Shown here: positions 50,344 through 63,138 of the stretch, one piece after another | Layout: each line of letters begins with the position of its first letter | Numbering within the stretch: the stretch's first letter is position 1 | DNA from: Typhlomys cinereus | Lineage: Eukaryota > Chordata > Mammalia > Rodentia > Platacanthomyidae | Direction: 5' to 3' | Assembly: GCA_023101885.1 (NCBI GenBank) | Contig: JALPQD010000245.1 | Span: 2,719,286 to 2,783,285, forward strand | Length of the DNA stretch: 64,000 nucleotides | The notes under the pieces: model-generated | What the model was told of the DNA's origin: nothing | Database searches by the model: none | Seen by the model: the letters and a program-made list of their open reading frames with translations, nothing else | Position numbers and translations under genes: made by a program

Positions 50344-50400
50344 GTATGTCTGCACAAACGCACGCAACTATACACACACGCACACACACGCACACCTCCT
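50168..50400 (+). repeat. (CA)n-rich
   Basis: Interrupted CA repeats with a pure run at about 50302-50342. Confidence 0.92.
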
Positions 50401-50634
50401 TACACTTGCCTATGAAAAAAGAGATGAAGCAAATGAAATTAAGTTGGGAGGTTGCTGGTGTTGATCTGAGGCGGATGGAAGGCTGTGTATTCTCTCAGCT
50501 TTCTTTGTGCTAGATAATATATTTTTATTCTGCAATATATTAAGGTGTTAAAAATATCTTTTTGGAAGAGAACACTGTAAGCACAAAATTCCTGCAGAAA
50601 AGACCAGACACTGGAACAGCTTTCAAAAGTCAGC

Positions 50635-50730
50635 TCTCTCCTTCCATCTTGTAGACTCCAGGGCTTGGACTCAGGTCACCAGATTCCAGTACAAGTGTCT
50701 TTATCCACTGAGCCATCTCACCAACTGAGG
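50635..50730 (-). mobile_element. SINE head fragment
   Basis: CTCCTTCCATCTTGTAGACTC, CTTGGACTCAGGTCACC and CCACTGAGCCATCTCACCA. Confidence 0.62.
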
Positions 50731-51837
50731 AGACATCTTTATAAATAAAGACTAAAGCAGTTAGAAAGAGTAAAAGAAGACTGAAGTAATTCTCAAAATG
50801 CCATTCATAACAATTAGGTTAAATGTACTTAACAGTTATACCAAAATGAATATGCTAGGTTTGGTATAAATATTACAATTCAAATACATGTTCCCTAAAA
50901 ATCAGCATTGTGTTTCTTTCTGTAAGGTAGATCTGAAAGTAAGCAAAATTGAAAATAAAACGTTCATTCCCACAATTGAGTAACAGTTAACCCAAACCTC
51001 TTATGTGTTCAGCAGTGTATATGACTGTGACAAGCATTATATTAGACAAACGAACAAAGGCACTAAAATATACACTTGGTGCAATTCCATTTACATGGAT
51101 GATTAACCGATGCTGTTAGAGGTCAGTGGGCCACACCGACCATGGCCGGCTGGCACTGGCACTAATCTGGATGGATTCTGTAACAGTGTGTACACAGGCA
51201 GAGTTGCGGAAAATATAGTCTTAAGGTTTTATGACTTGGTGTGATCGCCCCATGTGACCTACACCAGCTGTGACAGATAGAATTTCATGTTAGTGGCAGC
51301 CTGAGATTTCAAACCAGGATGCTGGTCATTTCCACATCAAGGTTGTGGTTCTGAAAAACAACTTTAACATGTAAGGTTTAAGTAGGAAAGATAGGTTCTT
51401 TCAGATGCTTGCTCTTGGATGGCAAATGCCTTATTCTTACTTAGAAGTCACAATTGGCTATGGCCACACGCTCTTGAATGTACCTGATCTCATCAGAAGC
51501 CACAGTTTACATGTCTGGCTTTTCTACCACCCCCATCTGGTTCCATCCACCCAGAATCTTTGCATGTGCTGGACAAGTGTTCCACTATACTTTCCGAGCA
51601 AGTAATGTACGCTTAAAGACATATCGGATACTGCATTGATTCCTTCTATCCTCCTGTCTCCAAAGTATTTGCATCTTTAGTTTTACTCACTTTTTTCACT
51701 TCATCATTCATGCATGCATTCATTTTTGTGAGTACTGCATGCTACAGTGGACTGTTAGGAATCACAGCCAATATAAAGCCAGACACAATAGTTTGAGAAC
51801 AGTCACATCTCTCCTTTGAGAGGGTACTTATTATTTT

Positions 51838-52066
51838 TTATATGTGAGTGTATGTGAGCTTGTGAGTATGAGTGTGTGAGTGAGGGTGGCTGTGTGAGCA
51901 TTGTGTGCTTGTTTGTACCATAGCTCTTGCATGGCGGTCAATAGATGACCTAGTGGAGTCAATTCTCTCCATCCTCCTCTACATGGGATTGAATCCAGGG
52001 TGGAACTCTAGCCAGTAGTCAGTATAGTTAGTAGCTTTACCCACTGAGCCATCTTGCTGGTCCAAT
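51838..52066 (-). mobile_element. B4/B2-like SINE
   Basis: A GTGAG-rich tail, AGTCAATTCTCTCCATCCTC, GGGATTGAATCCAGGGTGG and ACCCACTGAGCCATCTTGCTG. Confidence 0.68.
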
Positions 52067-52069
52067 AAA

Positions 52070-54279
52070 CCTCTCATTTTTGATCCCTGAAATCATAATT
52101 AAATTTCCTCTTGGAGTCTCAATCCCTGTGCATAATTTAGCATCCCCGGGGAATCAGGGAGATTGGCTTAGTGTTCTATGGCCACGAGAGTGGGCGTCCT
52201 TTTGAGAAGCAGAAGTGTAACTGTCACTATGGGGGCGATGAATATGGTGGGCTCTGTGTCTTCATTTAATTAGACTAGATCTGCTTGTTTCCCCGATTAT
52301 TATGTAGTTGAGTAGGGAATCTGGCCTCCTAAACACAAGAAGCAATATTGTTACACAATATTGACTTGAGATTTGAGAGAAAAACTCTATGAAAATTCCT
52401 GCCAGAAAGGAAATCAAACAGAGGGTGTATTAGCTGACATCTGCTATAGCAGCAGTTCTAAAGTCTTAGTATCTTTCAGATACTAACATCTTGCCGTGTT
52501 GTCCCTGAGGGGTCTGGTTGGCAGCGGGCGTACTGAGGAGATTGGATTTGTTTAATTTGGTTAAGATTCACTGACCTGGTCAAGACCTAGGAAGGATAGT
52601 AGAGCGCCATTGTCAAGGTGGAGTGTTGAAGGTTCAAAGGGGAAGAGCGAGTTCATCACATGTGCATTTGAAGGGTCTTCTGACACGTGGCTTAAGTCAC
52701 AGGCTGTGTACCAGAGCAAAGCTGTATTGAATCCAAAGTCAACAGGAAAATTTGGCAAGGGTTTGTGGGTATGAAGCACGGTGAGTTAAAAGTTCAGTCC
52801 ACAGCAGAAAACAAAGTTTGCCAGGAACTGCATTTGCCTTTGGTTTGGTTTAGAAACTGCCAAGCCTTTGGCAGACAGCCATTTCTGCCAAACCTTATCT
52901 TGCTCTCTTCCAGTTTCTGCATTTAGATGTGTGCTCGGTGCATGGTCGGACTTGGCATCAAGACTTTTTTGCCACTCCACTTCTCAAGGAACCACTGTCT
53001 TTCATGGATTCCCAATGAGTCCACAGTCATTTCTGTAAGCATAAATCCCAGGCTTTCCCAAGTCAGATTAAACCTGAGCCTCAGTTGGGCTTCGGTAGAG
53101 AAAGTTCTTACAGTGAACTTCTCAAAAAGTCTTACAGAACGTTCTGGCCTTCTTTGGAGAGACACAGAAGTTAGTGATCATAGTAGGTTTTAGATAAAGA
53201 AAAGAAATCAACAATAATATTAGTAATAATAATAATAACCAGATGGGTAAGTGGCCCTCAAATAAGCAGGTTTTTGTTTTTTTAAATTTCTAAGTTGGCC
53301 CATTACTGTTTTAACATGAAGAATATATGAAGGATGTAAGTAAAAATGCCTAGCATCAATATATACATACCATTGATGATGAAGTGTCCCATCATTTCAT
53401 GCTGTCAAAACCTTTTGGAAGACTCGTAGCTGGATTTCCCATTAGAGATCTCTTTGTAGCAGTGTTTGTCCTTGAAGATATAACTCTCAGGTATTTCAGG
53501 TTTTCTTCATAAAATTCATAACCCTTTGTGGTCCTTGTGGCTTGGGAAATACAATTGTGAAGAGGACAAAAAAAGATACAAAGAAAACAGTCCTTTTCCA
53601 ACTGGTGAGACCTTTAGGATACTAAGTGGAAGACAAACATTTGCCACATCTCTTTCAAAATTCACTGTCTCATTTCTTCCAAGCAAATGAGAATTGTTCT
53701 TAGTGGCTTTCCAGGTTATTCCTTGGTTGATAACTCAGTAGGAACCTAAAAGAAAATCAATTTCATTATAGTAGAATTAAACTTGTAGCAACAGATTTAC
53801 ATTCTTTAAATTTTGGTCTTTATTAATTTTTCTATTAATTTTCATTTTTATATAATTTTAAAATAATTTTTTTCATAATATGTATCACCTCTGTTCTTAA
53901 TTTATTAATATTTTGCTTCAAATAGCCAGTTTTTTGTTTAAATAGGTTCACTATGAAAGAAAAATTTGTTGCTACTTCTAATAAGAAAGCAACATCATTC
54001 GTAATGAATCAAAATCAACACTGAAATGGACATGCTATGAAAATAAAATTATTTTTAGTTACAGGCACTTTGAATGTCTCTATATAAAACAGGTCTACAT
54101 CTTTGCACGTACACATAAAATACCTATCTTTGTAAGCATCAATTATGCTTTTGTTTTGGGGGTGTAGGAGATCAAAGCCAAGGCTTCACATACGCTGGGT
54201 AACTGCCATACCCCAAACTGTCTTAACATATTAGGCAGTAAGGTATTGTTAATTATATGCAAATAATTGCACATCAGAT
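52070..54279. other. Low-repeat, partly AT-rich intron sequence
   Basis: 52070-53640 is complex and repeat-poor. 53810-54060 is strongly AT-rich and may be a worn extension of the neighbouring old L1. Confidence 0.5.
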
Positions 54280-57200
54280 CTTTGGACTCTCATTCCTGTT
54301 CGATTGAAGCTATCCATGCACTGAATAGCAGCTTCAAGTTTTCCTCCTTCCTCTGCTCAATTACTAGTTTGCTGTCTGCCCTGCTGAGTGTGACTGCTTT
54401 AGATTCTTCACATTCTTGGAATCATATAGTATTTGCCCTTTTCTGATGAACGTGCCCAGTGTTGGGGATTGTTCTCAAGGTTCATTTGTGCTGTGTCATG
54501 TTGAGTTCCTCGTAGCTAAAGATGCAGAGCATTGCATTGTATGTGTGCATGCTCCTTGTTTTCTGGACCTATTCATCTGTTGATGACATATCCCTCCTCT
54601 TTGCTATTGTGCATAATGGCACCATGAATGCAGCTGTGCACATCTCTCTTCATGATTATTATGGCTCAATTGGAAAATGCGCCGCACAGGTCCATACAAA
54701 AACCTCTTGGTTCTCAGTTGGTGGTGCTGTTTGCAGATCCTGGGCTCAGATGTAGAAAGTGGGTCACCGGGGAGTAGGATTAGGGTTCTAGCTTCACCCT
54801 ACTTACAGCCCACAGCCTCTGCCTCCTGATCCACTAAGATGTGAGCAAGCTGTCTCACTTTACAGCTGCCTTGGGGCCTCCTGTCACTATAACCACCATG
54901 CCACTGTGTATTTCTAACCAGAACAGCTCTTTCAAGTTGCTTCTTACTAGGTGTTTAGTCACCTATAAGACTAGGAACTGATACAACAATCCTGCCTTTG
55001 ATTCCTTTAGATACATTTCCCAAAGTGTGTTGACTGAGATGTGGTAGTTCAATTTTCAATTTTTGGAAGGATGTCTATGTTATCTTTCATCATCTCCGAA
55101 CCATGTTATGTTAACGTCACATTAACTCCACTTCCTCTACATCTCACTAAAGCATTTCAGTTCTCAATTTCTTTGATGTCTCATTGTTGTCCTGATTTGC
55201 ACTTTTGGAATAATGATTGATGGCGAGAGAACTTACCTGTTGGCCATTGAATGCCAGCTTAAACCCTGTGCCCATTTTTCATTGACTTTTCTGTTATTTA
55301 CTGAGTTGTGGAAGTTGCTCATATAGTTTGAATATTAACCCCTTGTCTGACATAGTCTGTAAATAACTTCTCCATAATCCAAAAGCAATGAACATGGGAA
55401 ATTTTAGGTTGTTTATGAACTAAGAGGTAAAACATTCACCTTTTACCATCGAGTATATTGTTGGATGTGGATTTTTCATGTATGATCTTCTTTATGTTAA
55501 GATAATTTCTTTCCATTTCTGGTTTGTTAACTTTGGTTTTTCATTGTGAAAGAGCACTAGTTTTATCAAATGCCTTTTGTTCCAGCTATCTGTCCATGAG
55601 TTTTATTTACTTTTCTTATGTTGACCCATCCTTGAATTCCAGGGATGGATCTCCCCTTAATAATTAGTATCACCAGAAGGGGAGGGCATACAGGCTGCCA
55701 GATAGAAAGTAACCATTTTGCAAATGGATGATTGACCCCTCTCGCACCGTGGTCTCCTACTTTTAATCCATCTACTTTGAATATACTCTTATAACAAGAC
55801 TCTAATTTAACAGGTTTTTATCTCTGGCCAGGGGGTAGCATCCAATACCCATCAGGATGGAGCCAAGGGCATTGCAGGAGCAGCAAAACTAAAAAAAAAA
55901 TCAACAAACCATAATTCAGAACATCAGAGACTCTATATCAACCACCAGGAACTAGGCCAGCCTAATCTCTCCCCATTCTGAAGCTCGAGAAAATTTGTGG
56001 AAGAGGGGGCGATAAGATTGTAAGAGCACAAGGATGGGAGGAGTAATGATATGCAAGATACTCCACACAAGTTAGGGCCGAAGCAATCATAATAGGACTT
56101 TGCATGACCTGCACAATATCCAATACATTATTGACCCCGCAAAGTCTAGCATGGACTAAAGGCACTAGGATCCTTGGAGGCTAGGAACTGACAGTCACAG
56201 TAGTGTTCCTAAGCTTAAGAGGAACACAGGAAAGGGTTCTGGGAAATGCCCCTGGGTCCTTGCACCTCATCGGAGAGGAGGACCCAGAGGAGAGTTTGGC
56301 ATGCACAGTAAAGTATGCTCCAGGGATGGGGGGGAAGACCTGGGAGATGGGGAAGGAGGAGGGAGGGGAGGGGGGAGCAGGAGGGTTAGGGGAAGGTAGA
56401 GGAAGGGGACCTGTATACCTGTTAAGTTTATATGAGGGGAAATAATAATAATAAAAAAAATTAGTATCACGATGTCCTTTATTTTGTTATACTGTTGAGG
56501 TTTGCTAATGTTTTTCTGAAAAAATTATGTATACTTACTAACTACATTATCCTATCTTTATTTTCTTATAATATCTTTGTTTAGCTTTGGTATCAGGGTG
56601 ATGTTGGTCTCCTAAAATGAGACAGATTGCACCTTTCTCTACAGTGTTTTGAAAGAATTTGAGGATTCTATTTGTCATTTACATGTTCAGTAGAATTCTC
56701 CAGAGAAGGAATTTCATCCTGGACTCTATGTTTCTGGATTGAACTTCTGCACTAGTTGTAAATGTCTTCAGATTCTTCTGCTTCTTTACAATCATATTTG
56801 TATGTCTTTTTTAGAAATCTTGCCATTTCATCTAGGCTATCCATTTTGGTCTTGGTATTTAATTGCTCATAGTAATCCCTTATAAACCCCTTTATTTTGT
56901 AGCATAAGTTGTAGAATCTTCTTTCATTTGTAGTCTTATTTATTTTAGTCTTCTCTCTCTCTCTGTTTTAATTTTAAGAGTTTTTGATTTTGCTAAAAAT
57001 CAGCTTTTAGGTTCACCTATTAAGTTGCCTTTCTGTTTATTGCCGCATGATTCTGTCTTCCCTCTGCTTCTTTTGGGTTCAGAGTGTCTTTTTCTTCTCG
57101 GTCTTCAAGTAGCATGTCGGGTTGTTTATTGGAGATGTTTGTTCTGTGTTGACGGAGTCACTTAGTACTCTCCGTACCATCTCAGTTCAGTGTACTGTGT

Positions 57201-57330
57201 CTTCATTTTCATTTGTTTAAAGACGTTTTTAACTTTCCCTCGTCATTTCATCATGGACCAATGCATTGTTTGAGCATGTGCTTTCCTTCTCACCTGTCTG
57301 GTGTGATTTCTGACTTTATTGTATTGTGTT
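54280..57330 (-). mobile_element. Old L1 (antisense ORF2 region), disrupted
   Basis: Read on the minus strand this is degraded L1 ORF2. On the plus strand the familiar antisense phrases appear in order: CTATTGTGCATAATGGC, TTAACCCCTTGTCTGAC, TTGACCCATCCTTGAATTCC, TTTGGTATCAGGGTGATGTTG, TTTTGATTTTGCTAAAAATC and GACCAATGCATTGTTTGAG. Reading frames are destroyed throughout, indicating an ancient mammalian L1. A younger L1 at 55674-56458 splits it. Confidence 0.83.
55674..56458 (+). mobile_element. Younger 5'-truncated L1 3' end nested in the old L1
   Basis: The 785-bp insert has a purine-rich 3' UTR (56325-56395) and an A-rich tail (AATAATAATAATAAAAAAA). The 12-mer AATTAGTATCAC flanks it exactly (55662-55673 and 56459-56470), and joining the flanks restores continuity of the old L1. 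It shares its block GGCACTAGGATCCTTGGAGG with the antisense L1 end at 7866-8226, so both belong to one family. Confidence 0.93.
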
Positions 57331-57399
57331 TGTAAAGGGTGATAGGCATGATTTCATCCTTCTTGGGTTTGTTAAAGACTTTGCTGTTGTTTGCTCATT

Positions 57400-57495
57400 T
57401 GTCTGAGACAGAGAGTAACTGTGTTCCCAGGCTGGCCTCAAACTCCTCCTACCACACACGAGTGTGTGACCTGCGGACAGCTGGGATAGCACGCG
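57400..57495 (-). mobile_element. B1-like SINE fragment
   Basis: GAGACAGAGAGTAACTGTG, CAGGCTGGCCTCAAACTCCT and AGCTGGGATAGCACG are antisense 7SL-type SINE phrases. Confidence 0.65.
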
Positions 57496-57754
57496 GGAAT
57501 TAAGGCTCTGCTGGTACTTAACTCGTGGTCTGTCCTGGGGAATGTTACATGCAAGAAGAATCTAGATGTGGGTGCTGATTGGTGGAACCTTCTGCTATGT
57601 CTCAACTTCATTTGTCCTTCAGTAACCTACAAGTGATCTCTCTCCTTATTAATATTCTCTCTGATGCTCTACCCATGAGCCACAGGATGGGTAATCCACC
57701 CTGCCTCAGCATTCACATTCGTAGAAGTGAGGATAAACGGTCTGATACGGAGGT

Positions 57755-58085
57755 TTGACGAGATGCCTCAGGGGTAAAGAGCTTGCTGCTCGTGCCTGAC
57801 GACCTGAGTTCTGTACCTGGAACTCATGAGAAGCCAAATGCCCTGACTTGCATCTGTAATCCCAGCACTCCCACAGTGAGATGGGAAGTGGAGGTAGAAT
57901 TGCCTGGAGTCTATGAGGAAGTGAGCCACGTGTGCAATGTAGCATGCGGTGGTAGAAACAAGAGAGAGCCAGCCCAACCCGACCACGTGGAAGGAGACAC
58001 AGACTCCTGAAAGTTCTCTGAACCCAGATGCACCTTGGCGCATGCTCACCTGCACCTGCATGCACACACGCACACACAGGTCAAT
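57755..58085 (+). mobile_element. B4-like composite SINE
   Basis: TGCCTCAGGGGTAAAGAGC, GACGACCTGAGTTCTGTACC, CATCTGTAATCCCAGCACTC and GCATGCACACACGCACACAC, i.e. a tRNA-type head joined to a 7SL-type body. Confidence 0.7.
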
Positions 58086-58259
58086 AACAATAGACAAAAA
58101 CAAAAGTCTTACATGACTTATGAAGGTCTTTGTGGAGGATAGTTACCAATTACACTGTCTCATGTGTGCTAATGAAATGAAACATCTGCTATGAAGTCAT
58201 AGACAACAACTTTTAAAACTCTTTTTATCCTTTCCTTAATATTTTGTTTGCTTATTAAT

Positions 58260-58261
58260 AT

Positions 58262-58327
<66 letters not shown>

Positions 58328-58445
58328 TGGCACATGGATGGAGGTCAGAGGACAACTTTCAGAACTCAGTTTTCTCCTTCTACCAGGGACGGAACTAAGG
58401 TCTCCAGGTGTGTGAGCAGGTGTTTTATCTGTTTTGCTGTCTCAC
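58260..58445 (-). mobile_element. SINE remnant with long (GA)n
   Basis: A (GA)n run of about 57 bp (58265-58321) precedes GGAGGTCAGAGGACAACTTTC and TTCTCCTTCTACCAGGGACG. Confidence 0.62.
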
Positions 58446-58449
58446 TATC

Positions 58450-59734
58450 CTAGGTTGCAATTCTGTTAAATAAGGTGAATGTGGTATAATGTGTGCATGT
58501 GCATGTGTGTATATGCACACGTGTGTGCATGCATATGTGAGTGTGTGCGCATGCTTCTTGAGGCATAGCACTGAGCTCCACATCCAGATGGTCGCTTTGG
58601 AGCGCAGTCTTTCCCTCCTGTGATCCCCACAGCTCTGCCCCCGCCTGTCTGTGATCCTCACTTGCCTCCCCTGGCAGTGAGCTAGGGTGTTGCTTTGCTT
58701 ATTACCAAAACCAATTTCCAGAATGGGCAATTGTGCTCTGACTCACACAGTCCCCCAGCATTTCCTGACGGTTTTCGGTGACTTATGTCTTCCTCTTTGT
58801 CCTTAATAGATGGGTAACAAGGTGATGCATGTTTCAAAGTCACAGCTGTGTGTCAGGCTAGCGAGGCCTTTTCTGAAATGATGTCTCAGCGCAGCATCGG
58901 CCCAAAGCCTGGTACACTCATGCCCTTCCTGGACCCCCAAGAGAAGAAACTGTGTTGAAAAGAAAAAGGTCTTTGAGCGAGGGGGCAGGGCCTTTCAGGG
59001 GCTGAAGATTCTTGGGTCCAAAAACTTTCAGAGTTATTCATTTGCACATTTCAGACAGGGTTAGCGTCTTCGCTTTGGGATCTGTTCTCTTTGTTCTGTT
59101 CTTGTTTCTGTCACTTTTAGCCATGAACTTGGTTGTCCGATTGGTTCTCAGCCTCGGCGTCTTCTGAACAGTGCCTGTGATAATAACATTCATCATTCTG
59201 CATGGAATGCCAAGCCTACAGTGTAGCATCTGGGGGGTTCCGGAGGTGCTGGCTCATAGTCTGATGGCTTCTCGTGGACACCATCCGCCCACCGTGGCCA
59301 AGTGACTCAAGTCTTGCTGGGAGCCAGAGGGATAAATACATGAATTGCAATCACAGATAACCAAGCAGAGCCTGGCACAGCGTGTTGGAGCCTAGACGTG
59401 TGAAGAATTCATACACATTGAGCTCAGAGGCACGTTTCCTAGGGGGAAATGGGTCACGGAAGTTAAGTTGTGATGAGTTTGATTTTTCTATCCACAGAGT
59501 TGCGTGTAGTTCCTGAATGCTCACTGGCAGACAGGCGCTGTGTCAGATCTACAGGATGACCAGGGAGAATGAGAAAAGACACAGTCCCCGCTCTGTGGAA
59601 CTAGCTCTCCTTAGAGGGTGGTAACTAGCACTTGGAGGGTGGTAAGGAGAATTGCAGGAAGGCGCCATGTGGTATGGTTTGGAATGATTTAGCTATTGGG
59701 GTGGAGATTCTAGTGGGGTCTCTGGCAACTAAAT
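58450..59734. other. Unassigned intron sequence
   Basis: Short CA/TG-rich piece at 58490-58550; no exon or transposon recognised in the rest. Confidence 0.5.
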
Positions 59735-60375
59735 TTTTTTATTCTTTGAAGCTTTTATAGACGAATACAATGAATTTACATGTTTTCATCCCTCTCATCC
59801 CACCCCACACATTCTCCTTTCCATCCAGTCTCCCTCCTGCTCCTACATCTCCCTGCATGTGTGATCCATTGGGCCCCATCCAGGGCTTGTAGGGATTGAC
59901 AAGTGCCTGGGCATTTGCTGGGGCACGAGCAGCCCACCAGTGAGCAGACCTTTCAGTAAGGAGCTCCCTCTTTCTTGTGCAGCACCAGCTACAAATGGTC
60001 TTTCAGGGTGGCACGGTATCTCTCGAGATTCTCCCTCTGCTATACAAAATGTTGATAGATCATCTATCGTGGGGGTCTAGTGGAAGTAGCTGCATGGAGT
60101 TCTTATGTAGAGCAGCCCTGCTATGAACAGAGGCCATTGTCTGGCAGTGCCCTTTCCTGCCTGCCCTCGGTTCTTACATTCTTACTGACCCCTCTTCCAG
60201 AAGATTCCCTGAGCCCTGGTGGGGAGTGATTTAGATGTCCTGTTTAGGGTGGAGTTGTCCACAGTCCCTTTGCATTTTGGCCAGTCGTGGCCGTATCCTC
60301 CATTGCAGAAGGGCACCTTTGGCTGAGGCCTAAGTACTTTTCTAATCTAAGGGCATTTAAATGAAGACCTATAGG
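59735..60375 (-). mobile_element. L1 3' region, antisense
   Basis: A T-rich start, a C/T-rich tract, GGGCCCCATCCAGGGCTTGT, AGATTCCCTGAGCCCTGG and GTCCTGTTTAGGGTGGAG match the antisense 3' region of rodent L1. Confidence 0.75.
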
Positions 60376-60379
60376 GTAA

Positions 60380-61475
60380 GCAGAGTGTGGGGGGGCAGGG
60401 GGAAGGAAGCACAGTGAAGGCTCTGAACTTGGCGAGTTGTATGGCATATTTTAAAGTGGGATAATGTCCAGTTTGTCCAGTACGTGATAAGGTTGAAAAG
60501 ATGCTGGCGAGTTCTCAGTGCAGGGTCTTGATGGTTGTTTGGGCCCAGTGACTTGTCTTTTTATCCTAATTGCAATGGAACATCACGGAAGTGTATATTT
60601 CACATATAGAACTTGGATTTGGGTGTCACAAAGACCATCTGCCATTTGCACACTGAGTTCTAGGAGCTTAAAACACAAATGAGGGACCAGTAGTCAGTTC
60701 GAGCAAGAGAGTTGGTGACCCCAAAATAACCATGTACCAAATCGGCAGTTGTCCATGGTGAGCTCTGAGGGCCTTGGTGCAGGGGGTGGAAGGGTGGGGT
60801 AGGGTGTGGAGGCTGTGGGTACGCTAAGTGGTGCAGATCGCTGGAGACTCAGATGTATCACACCCCTGGAGAGAGCTGTGTGATTATTGCATGCTGAGAA
60901 ATTTGTATCTGTACCATCAGGGGGCCAGAGGGAGCTCGGAATCCTGGAAAGGAAATGATTTAGCCCACACATGGAGGGTGTTTGCTTCTCTTCCCGCCTA
61001 CTCGCCGAGTCAGGTGTCTTGCATTTAGAATCATGGATGGCAGAAGTAACCAGGCATCACTGCAGGCCGGCACCGATGGGAGTCCGGTCCTTTTGGACAA
61101 TGGCACAAAATGGACGTACTAGCGGGAAGTTAAGCTTGTTAACAGGAAAGGATTGTTAACCTTGGAAACACTTGCCCTAAAGTCCCCTAAGTCTTCCTGC
61201 TGGTGGAATCAAAATATGGCCCCCCCTTTGACATAGCTGAGGATCCCATCTCGAGAAGACCACCGTCATGGAAACACAGTAGGTCAGCACCCTTTCAGCA
61301 GGGGAGATATTTACATAAACGTCCTGAACTGAGAGATCATGGGAGAAAGAATGGTTCAGAAGGATCTGTAGGGGCATCTTCCCTACCCATGGGAACAGGC
61401 TGGTATTGTGCAGTTTTCTGAATCCTAAAACAGAGACTCTAAGAACCATGAACAAACTCAAAGTTAACGTGGAAG
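60380..61475. other. Unassigned intron sequence
   Basis: No repeat or exon recognised. Confidence 0.5.
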
Positions 61476-61478
61476 ATT

Positions 61479-61746
61479 TGGAGCTGGAGAGAGGGCTCAG
61501 GGGTTAAGACTCTGCCTTGCAAGAGGAAGGTCCTGAATTCAGATCCCAGGTCTTGTGTCCCATGTAAATAATGCCAGGAGTAAATGGCAGTGACCTGGTG
61601 GGCAGAGCCTGGGAAGTCCCAGAGCAAAGCAAAAAGGAGGTAGAAGCAATGCAGGATGACTCCTGATGTCACCCTTAGTCCTCCACAGGGGCACACAGTA
61701 CCCTCTCTCTCTCTCTCTGTCTCTCTTTTACTTTCTCTCTCTCACA

Positions 61747-61786
<40 letters not shown>

Positions 61787-61800
61787 TAAAATTTAAAAAT
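61479..61800 (+). mobile_element. tRNA-headed SINE with target duplication
   Basis: A full copy from GGAGCTGGAGAGAGGGCTCAG through CTCCACAGGGGCACACAGTA, then (CT)n, (CA)n (61742-61783) and AAATAAAATTT. GTGGAAGATT (61469-61478) and GTGAAAGATT (61802-61811) flank it, nine of ten bases matching. It sits about 300 bp before exon 3. Confidence 0.9.
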
Positions 61801-62086
61801 AGTGAAAGATTCTTGAAAATCAAGTTGCAAGATTGTCTCTGAGTTGGAATGTATAGTTTTGGCCCTTAAATAGGCTGTGCTGTGTTTGAAACCCTTACTT
61901 TTCCACCCTCCCCCCCAAGAGATGATTTAGAGGTGGGTTAGGCCATCCTTCCTTTTCCGTCCCTCGCCCCTCCCTGAGATCATGCTTAGCCTTCGGAGCC
62001 GCAGATCGCTCATGGAGGCTCACCAAGGCGTGCTTACTGCACACAGCCGCTCCGCTCAGGTGACTAGAGTCACACGAAGCAGGTGA

Positions 62087-62448
<362 letters not shown>

Positions 62449-63107
62449 GTGTGTACCGGAAATCTCTTCTTTCTTTGTGAATTGTGTCCCTCCACTATGA
62501 TAAGACATAAAGACACAAGACATCCTGATGAATGATTTCAAGTCAGAAAAAGCAGTCTAAGGAAATCAGTTTCAAATAGCGTTTCGCCTAATGTACAATC
62601 TATTCTGATGCTGTGGGGTAATGTGTCTTGATATTTTTGCAGTGCATGAAAGTAAAGTGTCAACAGTGATCATGTCAGTTCTGAAGTGTGAGTGGCACAC
62701 TGCGTGCCAGTTCCACACAGAGTAAATGCTTCACCAATATTAGACAACCACATTTGCATAGCAGCCCCACCCACCACACAGGTGCTAGGTAGGACTGCCT
62801 TCATTTTACAGATGAGGAAGAGAAATCTTGAAAGATCTAGACACCTTGCTCCTGGCTAGGCAGAGTTAGGTGTCAGCCCACAGTCTTGGGGTCGCTATTT
62901 ACAACACATTCACTTTCGAGTCCAAATTTGTGACTTCTTTTTTTCTTTTCTTTTTTTCTGTTTTTGAATGAATACTCAAGTCAACTCAGCTCAACATATA
63001 ATCTGGAAATAAATTGTTTTAAATCATAATGGCCAAAATATTCATGAACCTTTTCTTTCTTTTTTTTTTTTTAGTAAAAATCAATGTTAGCTTCCAGCAC
63101 AGGCCTG

Positions 63108-63138
<31 letters not shown>

